Below, one piece after another: positions 32,652 to 45,815 of a stretch of DNA of 64,000 nt. The position numbers and the translations under genes are program-made. Location of the stretch: positions 13,107,050 to 13,171,049 of the forward strand of contig OX578286.1 in assembly GCA_951217055.1 (NCBI GenBank). Reading direction: 5' to 3'. This DNA comes from Gerris lacustris (lineage: Eukaryota > Arthropoda > Insecta > Hemiptera > Gerridae). The notes below the pieces were generated by a model. It was not told where the DNA came from, did no database searches, and saw only the letters and a list, made by a program, of their open reading frames with translations. The number at the start of each line of letters is the position of its first letter. The stretch's first letter is position 1.

Positions 32652-33113
32652 TGGCTTCCGAGCTTACCGAAGGTAACAGAAGCTATGTGACCGTACTGAA
32701 GAACGAAAATATTTTATGTCTCCAATTAAAATAAATTCCGAGCCAGAAATTCGTTTGAGACTCATTGTTGGTCCCATATATGTTTCAACCTTCAACACTC
32801 ATTTGTTTCTCTTCCACATGCACACAAATATAAATTTTTTTTACACCTATAACTTCTAAAGTACTAATCTGATTTGTATGAAACTTTTATAGTTAATCAA
32901 AAGTAACCCGCAGATAGCTCCAGATTAATTTGAATCATCTGCAGTCTCTTTAACTTTTGTTAAATTGATATTTTAATTCATGTAAAAAATCAAAACCATT
33001 TTTGACAGATTAAAAAAAAATGGGGGGAAACATTTAAACAAATTAGAGAATAATGGCTTGTAAAAGCATAAAATCAATAAAGTACATGATAGGATGCGAG
33101 GAAGCTAAGTGCC
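32652..33113 (-). repeat. Dispersed repeat family R3, copy 1
   Basis: Inverted relative to 46052-46616. Shared blocks are CGAGCTTACCGAAGGTAAC, GTAACCCGCAGATAGC and ATAGGATGCGAGGAAGCTA. No coding capacity. Confidence 0.75.
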
Positions 33114-33270
33114 TGACCAATGGGCAGTCCATTTTTATTGAATTGTCACTCAATCTAACTAGAAATTTTAGAACAGGAAAAGATTCTAAATTCATCTATT
33201 CAATAAGTCAAACATTTTTGAAATAAGGTTTTTTTTTTTTTTAGTAAAACTAACAGCGACACCCAGTGGC

Positions 33271-33290
33271 GTAGCTAGGGCATTTTTTCC
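33271..33290 (+). mobile_element. Solitary transposon tip
   Basis: CAGTGGCGTAGCTAGGGC resembles the end of the hAT element at 29499. No partner or duplication was located. Confidence 0.3.
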
Positions 33291-33742
33291 CCTCTCGACT
33301 CAGATATGCATGAAATTGCTTCAGAATTGTTTTTCTACAGCCAATTTGCACATGTTTTTCTAATGTTTACTGTTTATAAACATAAAAAGAAACATTATGA
33401 CACACCATGTGCGTCATGCAGCCACAGAAAGGACAATTTATCACTAAACAAATCAAAACATATCAAATAATAACCCTAAAAATTCGTAAATACACAAGTA
33501 ATGCTTGCTAATAACTTACTTTTATCAATAAACAAATGCTGTATAATTTACCTTATGCGAGTAGAGCGATGAGGGACCAGAAAAAAAGAGAAAGCAAAAA
33601 CATGAGGTACTAAGAACATAAGCAAAGGAAACGAAAACGACTCACTCCATACAACCATTGGACTAATACTAACATGGCCACCCCTCTTCCTAACCCATAA
33701 CATATGGCAGAGGCTCCCCCACTCCTTTTTTAGAGAGATGCT

Positions 33743-33835
33743 TTTTTACTGTCCTTGACGCACCGTGGGCGTCATGTAGTTTCTCTAAAGAGACAATATG
33801 TGACGCACACGGTGCGTCCTGCCGTGGTCAAAGGG
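33743..33835. mobile_element. piggyBac-like terminal hairpin next to TTAA
   Basis: GACGCACCGTGGGCGTCA and TGACGCACACGGTGCGTC form an internal inverted pair. The end reads GTGGTCAAAGGG directly followed by TTAA (33836-33839). A related GTGCGTCATGCAGCCAC occurs near 33410, so the element may extend left, but the opposite end was not found. Confidence 0.45.
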
Positions 33836-34054
33836 TTAATACATTACACCGGATTTAAACATTTAAAAATGAGATAATAATGTATTTTATAATATCTTAC
33901 GTTCTCTTTCCATGTTCAAAACTCGATTATTTAGTTATTTTGTATTTTTTCATCACTTGGAATTTTAAGGGTTAGACAAATAAAACCATGAACATTTAAA
34001 TAAATAAAAATCTATTACTATTGAAGATTAACTATACATTTATTTATATATTAT

Positions 34055-34067
34055 AAATATATATATA

Positions 34068-34158
<91 letters not shown>
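34055..34158. repeat. (AT)n microsatellite
   Basis: About 100 bp of alternating AT with one GA interruption near 34069. Confidence 0.95.
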
Positions 34159-34165
<7 letters not shown>

Positions 34166-35125
34166 TATATTTCTATTTTGTATATAATTGTTTTTTTCCC
34201 AACTTCGTTTAAATTATTTTCTTGAGTGGCACTGATTGAGAAATAGCTGTTTATTATTCATTTTTATCATACATTTTTTTTTGTTTTTAACATATATTTT
34301 CACTAAAAATTGATTGTATTTTCTGTTTATAATTATTAATTTATACAACTTTTCTTTTTTCTTTTTTTTTTTCAAAACCCAATTCCCTAGTTAATTATAT
34401 ATAAAAAAAGAAATTTCTTCCTTATTTATTCTCCACATTTTATTGATTTTTATTTTTTAATTATTTTTTCTTCAAAAAAAGCTATTATTTTAAAGAACAA
34501 AAAAGTGGTATATTTATTCTCTTTTTTTTTTGTTTACATTTTTCTATGATATAAATAAAAATAAATAAACATTGGACACAAAATAAAATAAATTATTAGG
34601 GAACAATAAAATATACAAATAATTATAAATGAGTACTTCAGTTGAATAAAATAAAAAATAAAGAACAATTTTATTAACAATGCCTTGTCATAGGAACTGG
34701 ACAAGTTTCTAATTTTAAAAAAAAATTCTTAGTAAGTAGCTAATTCTTACATAAAGTAATATTTATCTTACTTTAAATAAATTGGCAAATAATAATAAAC
34801 TAATAAAATTAATAAATAATAATAAATTAATTAATAATTAATAAATAAACAAGAATGGAAACAAAAAAAAAAAAAAAAATTAGTACGTTCAAAAATGTAT
34901 AAGTTGGTACAGCTCAGGGCTTGGTTAAAAGAGATTTGGATGGTTTATATCTGATTATTGGACTGATGAATGAGCTCCATTTTGTTTGAAAATTGACACC
35001 AAATTTTTCTTTATGCATTGAACCATATTGGGGAGAGCATGTTCCCATTGCACCACAACCAGCATCACGTACCTGGAAGGGGGTCCACCATGAACATGTT
35101 ACAAGTGTAATTTTAATGGTGTATC
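34159..35125. other. Very AT-rich stretch; weak coding candidate at its end
   Basis: Mostly poly-T/poly-A-rich sequence. On the minus strand, 35110-34930 is open and reads T-C-S-W-W-T-P-F-Q-V-R-D-A-G-C-G-A with a later K-F-G-V-N-F. Its composition differs from the surroundings, but other frames are open too and no family was recognised. Confidence 0.3.
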
Positions 35126-35171
35126 AATCATCATAGCTTGCTCACATTTTTGTGAGCAAGCTATGATGATT
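35126..35171. repeat. Perfect 21-bp-arm hairpin, 4-nt loop
   Basis: AATCATCATAGCTTGCTCAC and its complement around TTTT. On either strand it could form a compact RNA hairpin; its function is unknown. Confidence 0.85.
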
Positions 35172-35957
35172 ACATACTTGGGATTATACATCACCCTCCT
35201 AAACAAACAATTTTTCACTCTATTAAAAAGCTATTCAAGATCTCCACTGTCATATATACTATATCAGTCAGGTGAAAACAAAAAATAAAATTAGTAGTTA
35301 GAAAATGCCCTAAACACAATATTAACTCAGAAAGTAAACATTTTTGAACATACTATTTACATATTTCTTACCAATTACAAAAAAATATATATATATAATT
35401 ATAAATAAAATGCCAGTAAAACATTTAAGTTTTGAAAAAAAAAAAAAAAACTGTTCCAAATATCTTTTCATGCCCATTTACTAATTCATTTATTTATTTA
35501 CAATCTGAGGTATTTCAAATGGAATGGCATTTGGCTAAATTTAGCTTTTTTTCAATTATTCTTACATTAATTATGTATTTAATAGATTTTTTTGTTCTGA
35601 AAATTAATCATATAATATATTGATAATTTATTCCTTTTTTGAAGAGAATCAGTTTTATTTTCTTTAATTAGGCACACATAAAATAGCGGTTAAAAGTAAA
35701 TTGTGTTTTTAATTACTTTTTTGTAACTTTAAAAAAAACTGTAGTTTTATTAAAAAAAAAAATAAACTAGTGAATAAAAATATTTTTGTAAAATAAAATA
35801 TATATTTCCTTCATGAAAATCCTTAAGGGGATAAAAAAAATTAACAAATTTTTTAAGTCTGACATAGCCAATTATTCTCAAAAGGATGCATATAAGCAAG
35901 AAAATGTAAGCAACTTTTTTTAAAGTTGCAATAATTGGAACTAAAAATAGTTCGGTA
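35172..35957. other. AT-rich spacer
   Basis: The short plus-strand open frame at 35432-35623 is A/T-rich and featureless. Confidence 0.5.
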
Positions 35958-36180
35958 ATTCTTTAGATTGTTACTCCCCTATGACTTTTTTAAAAAATAT
36001 AAACGACTTTAACTAAATAACTGTAAGATAAAGGGATGCTTAGTCCAATGTACTTTCGGACAAAGGAATATCAAACTTCTGCTTTTACAAGGGGAGTAAC
36101 AATATAAAGAAAGTGTACACTTTCTTTAGATTGTTTCTTCCCTCTGTTTTTTTTTATAAGGGGAGTATCAATCTAAAAGA
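35958..36180. mobile_element. MITE family P4, copy 2
   Basis: Same compound structure as 16676-16868, with CTTTAGATTGTTACTCCCCT at the left and inverted copies at the middle and right. Confidence 0.75.
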
Positions 36181-38040
36181 TTGCCAATAGTTCCACACTA
36201 TGAGCATAAAAAGTTGCTAATTTATTCAAAGCAAGTGTGAAAACTTGCTAATTATTCAGTTGCTAAAAATGCACTGAATATATAAGCAGCTTCCAAAAAA
36301 TGAGGATATTTAGGGAATAGATTAAAAAAATATTGAGATTTACCCAATTTTTAAAGAATTTGTTTCAATTCTTATTTGCCTCTGGCTGTAGCCCCATTTA
36401 GAATAAATTATTTCTTCACATATAATTTTATTTTTTAACATGTAAAACAAAAATGTATTCCCAAGAAAAGAAAAAACGGTTAAAATACATAAAAGTGGCC
36501 TAAAAAACAAATAATAACAATTTTTTAAATTATCTATTAGAAACTTGTCCATTGAGAGTGAAATAGTCCTGATATTTTGATATAATTATTTTAATTACTA
36601 ATTTTTCAAAATATAATTTGTACAATTTCACCTGTTCTTTTTTTTTGTTGTAAAAATTTCTATTTCTGGTTTTAAAATTTGAGATGTTTGGCGTGAATAG
36701 GTCTTAAAGTATGACATAAGGATTAAGATGTTTAATCGGGGAAAGATTAATAATAACAGAGAAGTTCAAAGGTGGAAGGAGGAAAGAAGTGTGTTTATAT
36801 GCAGGGAAGATAATAGGGAAATATATGAAGTAATGATAAATCATTAAGCAAAATACAGTCCACTAAAAAGTGTGGACTGTATTTTGTAAGGTATGGAGAA
36901 AAAAAAATCCGTTTGACAAACTTGATCAAAACTTTCTCATATACATAGTGATAAAGAATGTAAAACACAATATCAGTCAACTCAATATCAAATCAATATT
37001 CTGGTTGTTTTACGGTTCGATTAATCGATATCTCGGAAACTAAATTTTTTCTAAGAAAACAACTTTAAATTTAAATGCAATTTTTTTTTTATATACTCTT
37101 ATATAATATCTTTGTATATACTAGATATATGAGAAAGTAAAAAGGGAAAGCAGAGTGTAGTCGGTAGAGGGTCGTCTGACAATCGTAAGGAAAGGATATG
37201 CATTCTGTTACAATGTGCAATAAAATAGATAATATAGATAATGGAATCTGAAAAGGTGCCACTCACCAACGCAGAGGAATGGAAACCCTAGAATTGGGAG
37301 TGACTGACTCTGTGACTAGTGCCAACATCTAGTGTACCAAAATGTGACTTAAATGTCCAAATACATTAGACATATTCACGTAAAACACAAGAAGGAGTGT
37401 TTCTAAACACATCCTAAATGGGTTTTTTTTTGTTTGTTTGTTTTTTCCTTAAATATAATTTTAACAAATTTAAATACAGCTAAGCCATGAAAAATTAAAT
37501 TGTTTTTAAGTTTTATCATTAAACAAATGAAATAAATTACAAAAATAATAATAATTACAACAATATCTGTGTTAAAAATAAATACAAAAAAATGGACTAC
37601 TGAAGATGTTTTGTGACATATAAATGATAAAAATATTGGTACTATAAATTTATATAAGGTTAAAACAAAAGATTTTTTTTTAAAAAAAAAACAGTAGCTG
37701 ACATAAATAAAATACTTGTGACATTTAAGCAATATCATTGTTTAAACAAAAGTTCATTAGCTAACCTTCTAAGATTATGGTTATTAAATAATATTTAGAC
37801 AAAAATTTAACAAAGATCAAATCATTAAAGCATATCGTAGACATTTTATAAAACTAGAGATTACAATTCAAGCGAAACAAAGAGTTACTGTCGAACCATG
37901 ATAACTATCGGTAAGCCAAAATTATTTTTGTTTCTCTTGCTAATAATCAAACTTTCATAACTCAAAAAGTACATTATTTTAAGTAAAAACATATTCACAT
38001 TAGCAATGAAAATACTGTGTTTGCACACTGCAATTAGCTA
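36181..38040. other. AT-rich spacer with one small hairpin
   Basis: CAAAATACAGTCCAC pairs with GTGGACTGTATTTTG at 36849-36886. The 111-residue minus-strand open frame at 37403-37738 is T/A-rich and hydrophobic by composition. No exon was recognised. Confidence 0.45.
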
Positions 38041-38199
38041 CACAATTTGTGTCAGTGAGACACCAAGGGATGTGCCACGCAAAGAATGGCACATAGGAAC
38101 TGTTCAAACATCAGACTTGCGTCATCAAGATGTTGGCTAGTTCCTATGTGCCATTCTTTGCGTGGCACATCCCTTGGTGTCTCTCACTGACACAAATTG
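38041..38199. mobile_element. Palindromic MITE family P5, copy 1
   Basis: CACCAAGGGATGTGCCACGC and its complement form arms of about 55 bp. The loop holds a second weak stem, GGAACTGTTC. The copy at 42970-43112 shares arms, loop and 25 bp of left flank. Confidence 0.85.
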
Positions 38200-39002
38200 A
38201 AAAATATATTCCCTTAAATTTTTGAGTTATTGAGGCTCCATTTGTATTTGATAAATAATAAATGCTTTAAGTTTTAAATTTATTTTTAAACTTTACTGAA
38301 TCTTTAACATTTAAATGAATTAAATAAGTTAAAAAAACTAATTTAGCTGATGAACGGAAAAATTGTTTTGTTTTTGTTGTTGTTGTTGTATTGAAAATAT
38401 AACCTTTTTACCTCAAGTTTTTGATTGAATAAAAATGAAACGGTGAAGCCAAGTCTAGAATACCAAATCTCTGTTACACATTTTAAGATTTATTTTTATT
38501 TTTTTTTTTTTTCAATTAATATTATTAATATTATTCAATTAATGTTATTGAATTTAGAAAAAAAAAATTGCCAACAAAATGAAAATCATTTGAATGAAGA
38601 AAAAAATTATTTTTTTTTTTTTAAAATTAAAAATACATATTAGAGATTTGAAAAAAACAAACATCTCATTGACGCAAAAATGTATTTGAAATTTTAAAAA
38701 ATATTAATTTTTCAAACATGCAAATAATATATTATATGTATTTATAGAGAGTAATATATACCTGGAAATTTCGGAAATCGGAGATATAAAGAAATTTGTT
38801 CATCAGAATTATCACAATGCATCCATTACCCTCGGTAAGCTTAAAAAATCATAATTCCTCCATTCATGAAGTTTGGTTTATGAGTTCATCTTAGCCATGG
38901 AATTAAATATTTCAAAGAGCCCAAAATTTTATGGGATGGAACAATAATTAATTAAATATTAAATTAGTCAAGTGAACAGTCCTTAAATGACACATTTTAT
39001 AT
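38200..39002. other. AT-rich spacer with R3 fragment
   Basis: 38760-38855 resembles the end of family R3 (TTTCGGAAATCGGAGATATA and CCTCGGTAAGCTT). Otherwise nothing recognised. Confidence 0.45.
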
Positions 39003-39150
39003 AGCTGAATCGAGTGAGATAAGTTCCAGTTTTGTTAAATCATTCCTAAACAAGATATGATGGAAAAATTTCTTTTTTTCCACAATAACATATCATATCT
39101 TGATAAGGAATGAATCAATTGATCTGAAACATGTCTTATTTGATTCAGCT
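39003..39150. mobile_element. Palindromic MITE, 148 bp
   Basis: AGCTGAATCGAGTGAGATA and its imperfect complement form the ends. The arms continue through AACAAGATATGAT to the centre near 39070. The 84-residue open frame at 39100 begins inside it and is not convincing. Confidence 0.6.
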
Positions 39151-39462
39151 CGAAAAAAAAGTACAAAAGGACACAAAAACACTATTCCACCCCTAAAATG
39201 TTTTTGTGACAACATATATTCAATTCCGCTGTCAAGACAAAATTATAGACATATAAGTTATAACATTTTTAAGACAGTTTTTTGGTCTATATTATTAGTA
39301 TTAATACCTGAGTTGTATTTAGATATATATAATTGTAATAATTATAAGGTATGATTCTATTTATTTTTAATTAAATAAAAAAAATTAAGGATGGATACAA
39401 ATATCACGATTTTAATACCTACTAACTTGCGCAAAAAAACAAAAAACATTTTCATGAAAACT

Positions 39463-39784
39463 TGTAATAGTACATTACGCGTCGAGTGCGGAAAGTAGCA
39501 TTTTGCTTGCGAGTGTGGAGTTTGCACCCGAGCGACAGCGAGGGTAGTAAAACCACATGAGCAATGCAAAATGCAGTTTTCACACGAATTGCGTACCGTA
39601 CTTTATCTACGATTGTTAGATTTAAATAATAAATACAGAAAAAAATAAACTTGCTGTATGTAAGTTCGTATTTCTCTCTTGATAAAGATGGCATTAATTC
39701 TTGAGTTGTATTTTTTGCCGAATTAATTATTTCTGGAGGATTATTATTCTCCACATTTTCGTCAAAGTCACTTGAGTCACTCAT
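39463..39784 (-). pseudogene. Crypton-like recombinase N-terminal fragment, copy B
   Basis: It begins M-S-D-S-S-D-F-D-E-N-V-E and keeps P-P-E-I-I-N-S-A-K. It then enters the same non-coding insert after T-I-V-D-K-V as copy A. Several differences from copy A are conservative (S/D, E/D), which may hint at constraint before or after duplication. No catalytic domain follows. Confidence 0.45.
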
Positions 39785-40043
39785 TGTTTTTCACTAAAAA
39801 CTCGATATAAACAGTTACTTTAATAAAAGATCAGCAAATTAGTTTTGTTAAATGTAAACAAACTCGGTAATCGTGTGTAAAGCTGAAGAATTCCTCTTCT
39901 TTACCGCACTAGCGTGGTAAAGAAAAGGAATTCTTCAGAACTATGAGACGCACATGCGCAATGAATACAAGTACGTAAATAATCACTTTCTACGCATCTA
40001 AACAGAGATATAATGTTTATATTTCGTATCAATCGTAGATAAA
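39463..40043 (-). repeat. Duplicated promoter-like plus recombinase N-terminus segment, copy B
   Basis: Inverted copy of 3936-4516 with the same order of hairpin (39883-39938), NRF1-like palindrome (39949-39960), leader, ATG at 39784 and nested MITE (39470-39597). Confidence 0.85.
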
Positions 40044-41020
40044 CAAATAAATTAAACAATTAAAAAGAATTGTGTAGTCCATTTTAAAATAAACGATACT
40101 AACATTCAGATAAATTACATATTTCAATAATAACTTTATAATAATTGGTACATCTTGCTTTTTTTGTGAGTTTATCATATTTCTCTTTTTTTCACAATAC
40201 TTGAAAAATGATAAATTATTATAGGTGATAACAATAATTAATAGATAGATGAATAAATTTGACAGTACAATAATTGTATAGGTGCTACAAAATACATTTA
40301 AAGCATCCAGTTTAAAATATAAATGTAATAAAAAATAAATTCAACACAGACACTGTTTCAATAACAATAGTGTAATAATGAAAAATAAAATTTAAAAAAA
40401 TGTAAAAGAAAATTGCTTTTTTTAAAAAAAAATTATTTTGATTTATTTAAAATTGTTTTCAACCATTCACAGTTTTGGATATATATATTTGTTTGTGTAT
40501 TTCTTTTTTGTGTTTATATTTTTTTTTTTTTAATTTATTATTATTTCAATGTTTTAAATAAATTTACAATTATTTTAATATTATAATATATATATATTCT
40601 TTTTTTTTTTCCTTTTTTCAGAAGAATGTATTTAATGTATCACATTGCGCTTATTAAATTTATAAAGGAGAGTACAATTTTTTTTTTCTTTCTTCTCTTT
40701 TTTTTATTAATACGCTAACTATAATGTATTGTCGAGTAAATGAGAATTATATATTATGTATGTTGATGAACGATTACATAAATTTTAAATTGACAAAATA
40801 AATGAGAATTATATATTATGCATATAAATGAAAAATTACATAAGTCTCTATAATTGAAAAAGTTCATGAGAAAAAATATGTAATTGAAATAGACTTAAGA
40901 AATTAAATTAAAATTCTTAGATCTTCACCACTTGGTAAGAACCTATGTTCACACTCTTTTTGTTATTTTCTGTTTGCATTTTTGCTGTTTCTTAATTTAC
41001 TGTCGATCTTTATATTATTA
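40044..41020. other. Very AT-rich spacer
   Basis: T runs and A runs dominate; nothing recognised. Confidence 0.5.
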
Positions 41021-41427
41021 CAGTAGAACCTCGCTTACACGACCCTCAATAACAAGACAACCTCAATTACAAGTACAATTTTCAAATCCCCTTGAGATTT
41101 CTATACTACATAATGTTAAAATAACCTCTATAACGCGACTATTATTATCCAAACAACCTCAATAACACGGATTTTTTTCCAATTCACAACGTAACTCAGA
41201 ACCTCTATAACAAGTCGTTTTGAGAAGTCAACCTCTATAACGCGTCTCTATACAGGAATGGGTCGAAGTCTAGACTTGAAACACCCCCCCCCCCCCCCCC
41301 ATTAGCCTCGATAACACAACTGATAGCCAAAATAACCTTGATAACACGACCCTCAACAAAAAGAGCACCTCGATAACAAGACTGTTTTCCTAATCCCCTT
41401 GAGACACTTCTTATCGAGGTTCTACTG
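41021..41427. mobile_element. pogo-like MITE with internal tandem units, copy 2
   Basis: Same ends and TA flanks as 23471-23875 and the same orientation. A C run near 41282-41300 replaces part of the interior. Confidence 0.8.
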
Positions 41428-41449
41428 TATCTATTTTATGTATTTGTAG

Positions 41450-41560
41450 ATTATCACTGAAGAAACTCAGGTTCCCTGGACGAAAGCTTTGAAATGCAAT
41501 AAAAAATCTTTTTAAAAAGGACTTTTATTCCAAATAAATACCCTCTTCTGAGTTTGAAAT
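41450..41560 (+). repeat. Relative of the nested MITE at 11717-11902
   Basis: ATCACTGAAGAAACTCAGG, GTTCCC, then GGACTTTTATTCCAAATAAA match one arm of that element. The other arm is not evident. Confidence 0.5.
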
Positions 41561-42249
41561 TCTAAAGAAGTCCACTGTACCTCTCTACAATTTGAATTTT
41601 AATGTATATCGTGTTAACCTCCATCTTGATTTTAAGTTTATTGGATTTAACTGTAGATCAAAAGAAATTAAAGTTCTTGTTAATATTTTGAAAATATCTC
41701 TGTTTATTAGATTTCAAACATTCAAAAATTAATAAAAATGACTCTCAAATGAATCATACCTAATCCAAAACTTGAGTAAGTTTAGTTATTTGCCGGAATA
41801 AAAGGCCTTTAATTCAAATTTTAACAGTTCTCTAGTATTGAAGAAAGTTTTACTTGCACCAATGCTCAAGTATCAATAAAATTTAACAAAAAGTTCCCTA
41901 ATACTCACCAAAATTTTACTAGAAGTATTCAAATATCAGAATTTAACTAACTGTAATGAACTTGGGGCCACAAGTATAGGCAGTGTTAAAATACTAAATC
42001 ACACAACAATTATGAATTGCTGGCAAAACAAACAGCTCAAAATGAAGGGGTTTAAAAGAAGTAAAATCAATCGTTATGGGTAAATCTTTTACCCTGATGC
42101 CATCAGGGTTTTCTTAAGCCAAGCCCACTTGTCAGAATTGAGGTACCCTTTGTTCAACAATTCTTGGGACTGTGTTATACTTTTAAAACTCTTAATTTTG
42201 TGATGTTTATTTTGCCACCAATTCACGATTATTGCATTGCGGTTTAGCT
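41561..42249. other. Non-coding spacer
   Basis: The minus-strand open frame starting in 42089-42340 has no recognisable motif. Confidence 0.45.
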
Positions 42250-42620
42250 TTTTTACTTTCTCATATAAAAAGAAAGTATTGAGATGGCACGAAAATTTGA
42301 TTTTGATGGGTTTACACGTTTTGAGGTCCCCTGAGACCAAAAAAAGTGTTTTTTTTTTTAAAAATATCTGTCTGTCGTCTATGCAGAGGTGTGGAGCCTA
42401 AACTACTGGGCCAATTTTTACGAAATTTGGCATACATGTTCAGAAAAATCATAATCCCGAGGCAAAATCGAGAAATGAATTCAAGCCATAATTTTTGGGC
42501 GCTACCCCCCAAAACTCATAAAAAAAAAATGATTTCTCGAAAACGATTCCGACGATTTTGATTAAAAAAATCTAAAATGTACTCCATTTAAATACGGATC
42601 TAACAATATAATCCGTTTCC
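42250..42620 (+). repeat. Dispersed repeat-like segment sharing a core with family P3
   Basis: AAATTTGGCATACATGTTCA, then CGAGAAATGAATTCAAG and GGGCGCTACCCCCC parallel phrases near 13005-13085 in P3. This suggests a shared ancestral core. The open frames here are shadows on both strands. Confidence 0.4.
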
Positions 42621-42926
42621 CCGGGATAAAACTAGTTTTCCGAGATATTGATGAAAATAAATCTGATTTTGTTGAAAATCGAAAACAATCACCTGTTGAA
42701 TGCATTTTAAATAATATAATATTAACTAAGCATCACGTAGGTTTAGATAAGCGAGCTTAATGCAATAAATATTTAATAATTAGCAAATTAATAGTAATTC
42801 ATGATGAGTTTTTAGTTTAAAAGAATGATTGGAGTAGGTGGTTGTGCTGGGTGGGATACTTCACTTGGAAGGTTCTACAGTAAACAGTCGCATGTAGCAG
42901 ATCGACATGCGTATCAGTCTGTATAG

Positions 42927-42928
<2 letters not shown>

Positions 42929-42968
<40 letters not shown>
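42929..42968. repeat. (AT)n microsatellite
   Basis: About 40 bp of alternating TA directly next to the P5 MITE copy 2. Confidence 0.9.
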
Positions 42969-42969
<1 letters not shown>

Positions 42970-42973
<4 letters not shown>

Positions 42974-43112
42974 ATTTGCGAGAGACACCAAGGGATGTGC
43001 CACGCAAGCGTGACACATAGGAACTGTTCCAACATCAGACATAACGTCATTAAGATGTTGGCTCGGCATTATGCCATGTCCACACATCCCTTGGTGTCTC
43101 TCGCAAATTGTG
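42970..43112. mobile_element. Palindromic MITE family P5, copy 2
   Basis: The arms CACAATTTGCGAGAGACACC and their complement match copy 1 at 38041. The inner arm has lost several bases. Confidence 0.85.
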
Positions 43113-43140
43113 TAGCCTATTGCAGTGTGCAAAAACACGG

Positions 43141-44976
43141 TATTACTCTGCTGATATATATATATATATAAAAGTGTGAGTGTGTGTTTTCTGGTATCCC
43201 GTATCATGAGTGAGTTGTCCCGGACCGTTTTTTACCGATGGCTATGGCTCTAAGTACTTTACCTCGACAGAAACTTAAGTATCTACAAATTTCATAAGCA
43301 GTACTCAAGTGTATGCTATAGAATACATATAAAATTACTTACACAATAGGTAATATTAAATAAATGACCGAGACAAATAAAAATATGCATTAAATAACCT
43401 AACATTTCAAAAAGTTCACACTTACTCGACAATACATTACACACTAAACATTTATAATTATTTTTATTCCTTGCAAAAATCTTTATTCCCCATTTTATTT
43501 ACCTTATATTTTTTTTACTAGTTTTTCATTTTTTTAAAATTTAATTTTTTCCTACATCTTAAAGGAACACTTTAAGTTAATATTTTTCTTCTTCTTTTAA
43601 ATTTAAAATAATTTAAAATTTTTTATAGATTTGAAATTTGTTTTGGTTACATATTATTACGTTTGATTCTGAGCTTGCTTTTGTTTACTAGTTTATTTTC
43701 GTTTTACAATTTTTCTATTTCGGTTTCCATTAATATAAAATGTTTATTTTTGTTTTTGTTTGATCAGTGTTTTTTCTTTAGTTTAATAAATTTGTTTATT
43801 TTATTAAATATTGTTTAAATTATTTTTATATTCAAATACAAGTTTGGCTTGGTTTCTCTTATTTTTCGAAAAAAATTCTACTACGTCGTAATTAAGAGTT
43901 TTTTTTTTTTAGGTTTTCAATGCGGTTTTTACAGTGTTATATAATTATGTTTGATTTACAACAAATGAATTTGAGGTTATTTTTTTTTATGTAAAATACA
44001 AAATGTCAATAAATAAAATTATAACAGATACCTAATAATAATTAAATTATATAAAATGAAGGGAAATTTATCAATGACTTTTTCACATTTTATTTATTTA
44101 AATAAAACAAATAAATAAATAGCAACAACAAAAATGTATGATTGAATATATTACAAATTTTCAAATAAATTAAATCTGATTTTTTTTTTTATTGAAAATA
44201 AATAAAGTATTGGCCAAATTTAAAGAATAAAAATTAATCTTTTTTGACATAAAAAATAAAAATGTATTTGGTTTCTTTTATTATTATTATGATAATAAAT
44301 GTTCAACTTTCATTCGATGATTAAAAAAAAATGATTTAACATATCTTTATAATTTTATGTTGTAACTTTAAACAGATGCAGTAGGAGCAAAATGTTAGTT
44401 ATATTATTTGATCAAAATATCAATTATATTTTAAGAAATTTTCAAATTGGCAATCTATCTTTAGGAGTTCATAAAATAATTTGTGTTAAAGAGAAAATGA
44501 GACAAAATAGATAAAAATATACTTAGTTTTTGAGGATTGTGACTAAGTTTCTAGATCGGTGGCTCTTACCAATTAAGCGACAAAAGTCTAAATCAATAAT
44601 GGAACCCTAATGAATTTCCCAAATGAATAATGGAACCCTAATGAATCGGTCAGCCTAAATTTCTTCTTGAATTATAATTATGATTATAATAATTTATAAT
44701 ACATATAAATCTCTAAGGGGAAAACTTGATTGCAATATAAATAATTCAATTTTAACACTGCTGAATTTCATTTCTAAGATAACTACACGAATTTTAGGGC
44801 TAAAAGTAGCCATAATTATATTTTCAGGGTTATAATAAGTATGCAATTCACTCTCTTGATTATGTACGAAGAAATAAGCAACTAAAAGGTATCTTTAGTG
44901 CACAAAGCTGGCATATCAACCACTTCAGTGGCGGTGAGACAAATTTAAAGCGGGCTTTGTACAATAAAGTGGCTTC
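43141..44976. other. Very AT-rich spacer
   Basis: Poly-T-rich and poly-A-rich tracts; no gene, border or conserved phrase noticed. Confidence 0.5.
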
Positions 44977-45171
44977 CACACTGAAAAGATGGGAGACAAG
45001 ACCTTTCTCACTGGAAGACATGAGTTTGCCTCTTCAATGTAGAAAACTGAATTAATTTTTATTAATAATGTAATGGATTGGTTCAATATAAGAGAAATGT
45101 CTCCTATCTCTGAGACATGTCTCCTATCTCTGTGATGTGTCATTTGTCTTCTGACCCCTGTTTTCAGTGTG
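44977..45171. mobile_element. Possible MITE
   Basis: CACACTGAAAA at the left and TTTTCAGTGTG at the right are inverted, followed by GGGAGACAAGAC and imperfect counterparts. No target duplication was found. GAGACATGTCTCCTATCTCTG is repeated at the right. Confidence 0.35.
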
Positions 45172-45519
45172 AAAATAATTTTAAAGGGGAGAAGTATTTC
45201 TTTATTCCTAATCAAGTGACTGCACTACTCATTAATTCTAGAATATAAGGACATCTGTTTGCTTAGTTACCTATTTATTAATTTATCCTGTAACAATTTA
45301 GCTTTAGGCTTCAAATTAATAAGTAGAATATCAACACTCTCAAATTTTTACTTTGATATTTTGTCAAATACTTACTTAATCCGATTCTCTTTAACGGTAA
45401 CGGTAGAGGCTGACAAAATTGATTTTCAACACAAATTGATTTTACCCCCGTGCTTGAATCCCGTCTACTCTTTGCTTCTGGAGTGAACTTCTTATGTTAT
45501 CCTCCCACATCAGTTTTTT

Positions 45520-45815
45520 CCTGTCTTTTCTTATAGGATCTTCATAATCCAGTTAGTTTTTGAGTACCACAAAATTCCCATTCTTACATGGCTGAACCAT
45601 CTAAGTTGTTTGTAGCCCATTATGCTTCTTACAGAGTTAAGGTTGTCTCTGAAAGTTTGGTTTCTGATAAGGTCTCTTCTTCTGATAAGGTCTAAGGTAC
45701 CTTCTACTCTTCTCAAATGTCTCTTCTTAGCTGTCTGAAGAGTAGCAGCTGCTTATTTCTGAGTAAAAGCTCTTCTGACCAGTATGCAAGAAGGGGGACA
45801 TAAGTATTTTTGGAA
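45520..45815 (-). pseudogene. Non-LTR retrotransposon RT C-terminal fragment
   Basis: The minus strand reads MRRVEGTLDLIRRRD then I-R-N, then YKQLRWFSHVRM, then K-I-L with stops. This fits the conserved R-R-x-x-R-N-x-x-I-R ... L-x-W-F-G-H-V-x-R-M stretch downstream of RTE-type reverse transcriptases. An in-frame stop precedes the first block (45758 region). The catalytic YADD core is missing. Confidence 0.6.
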
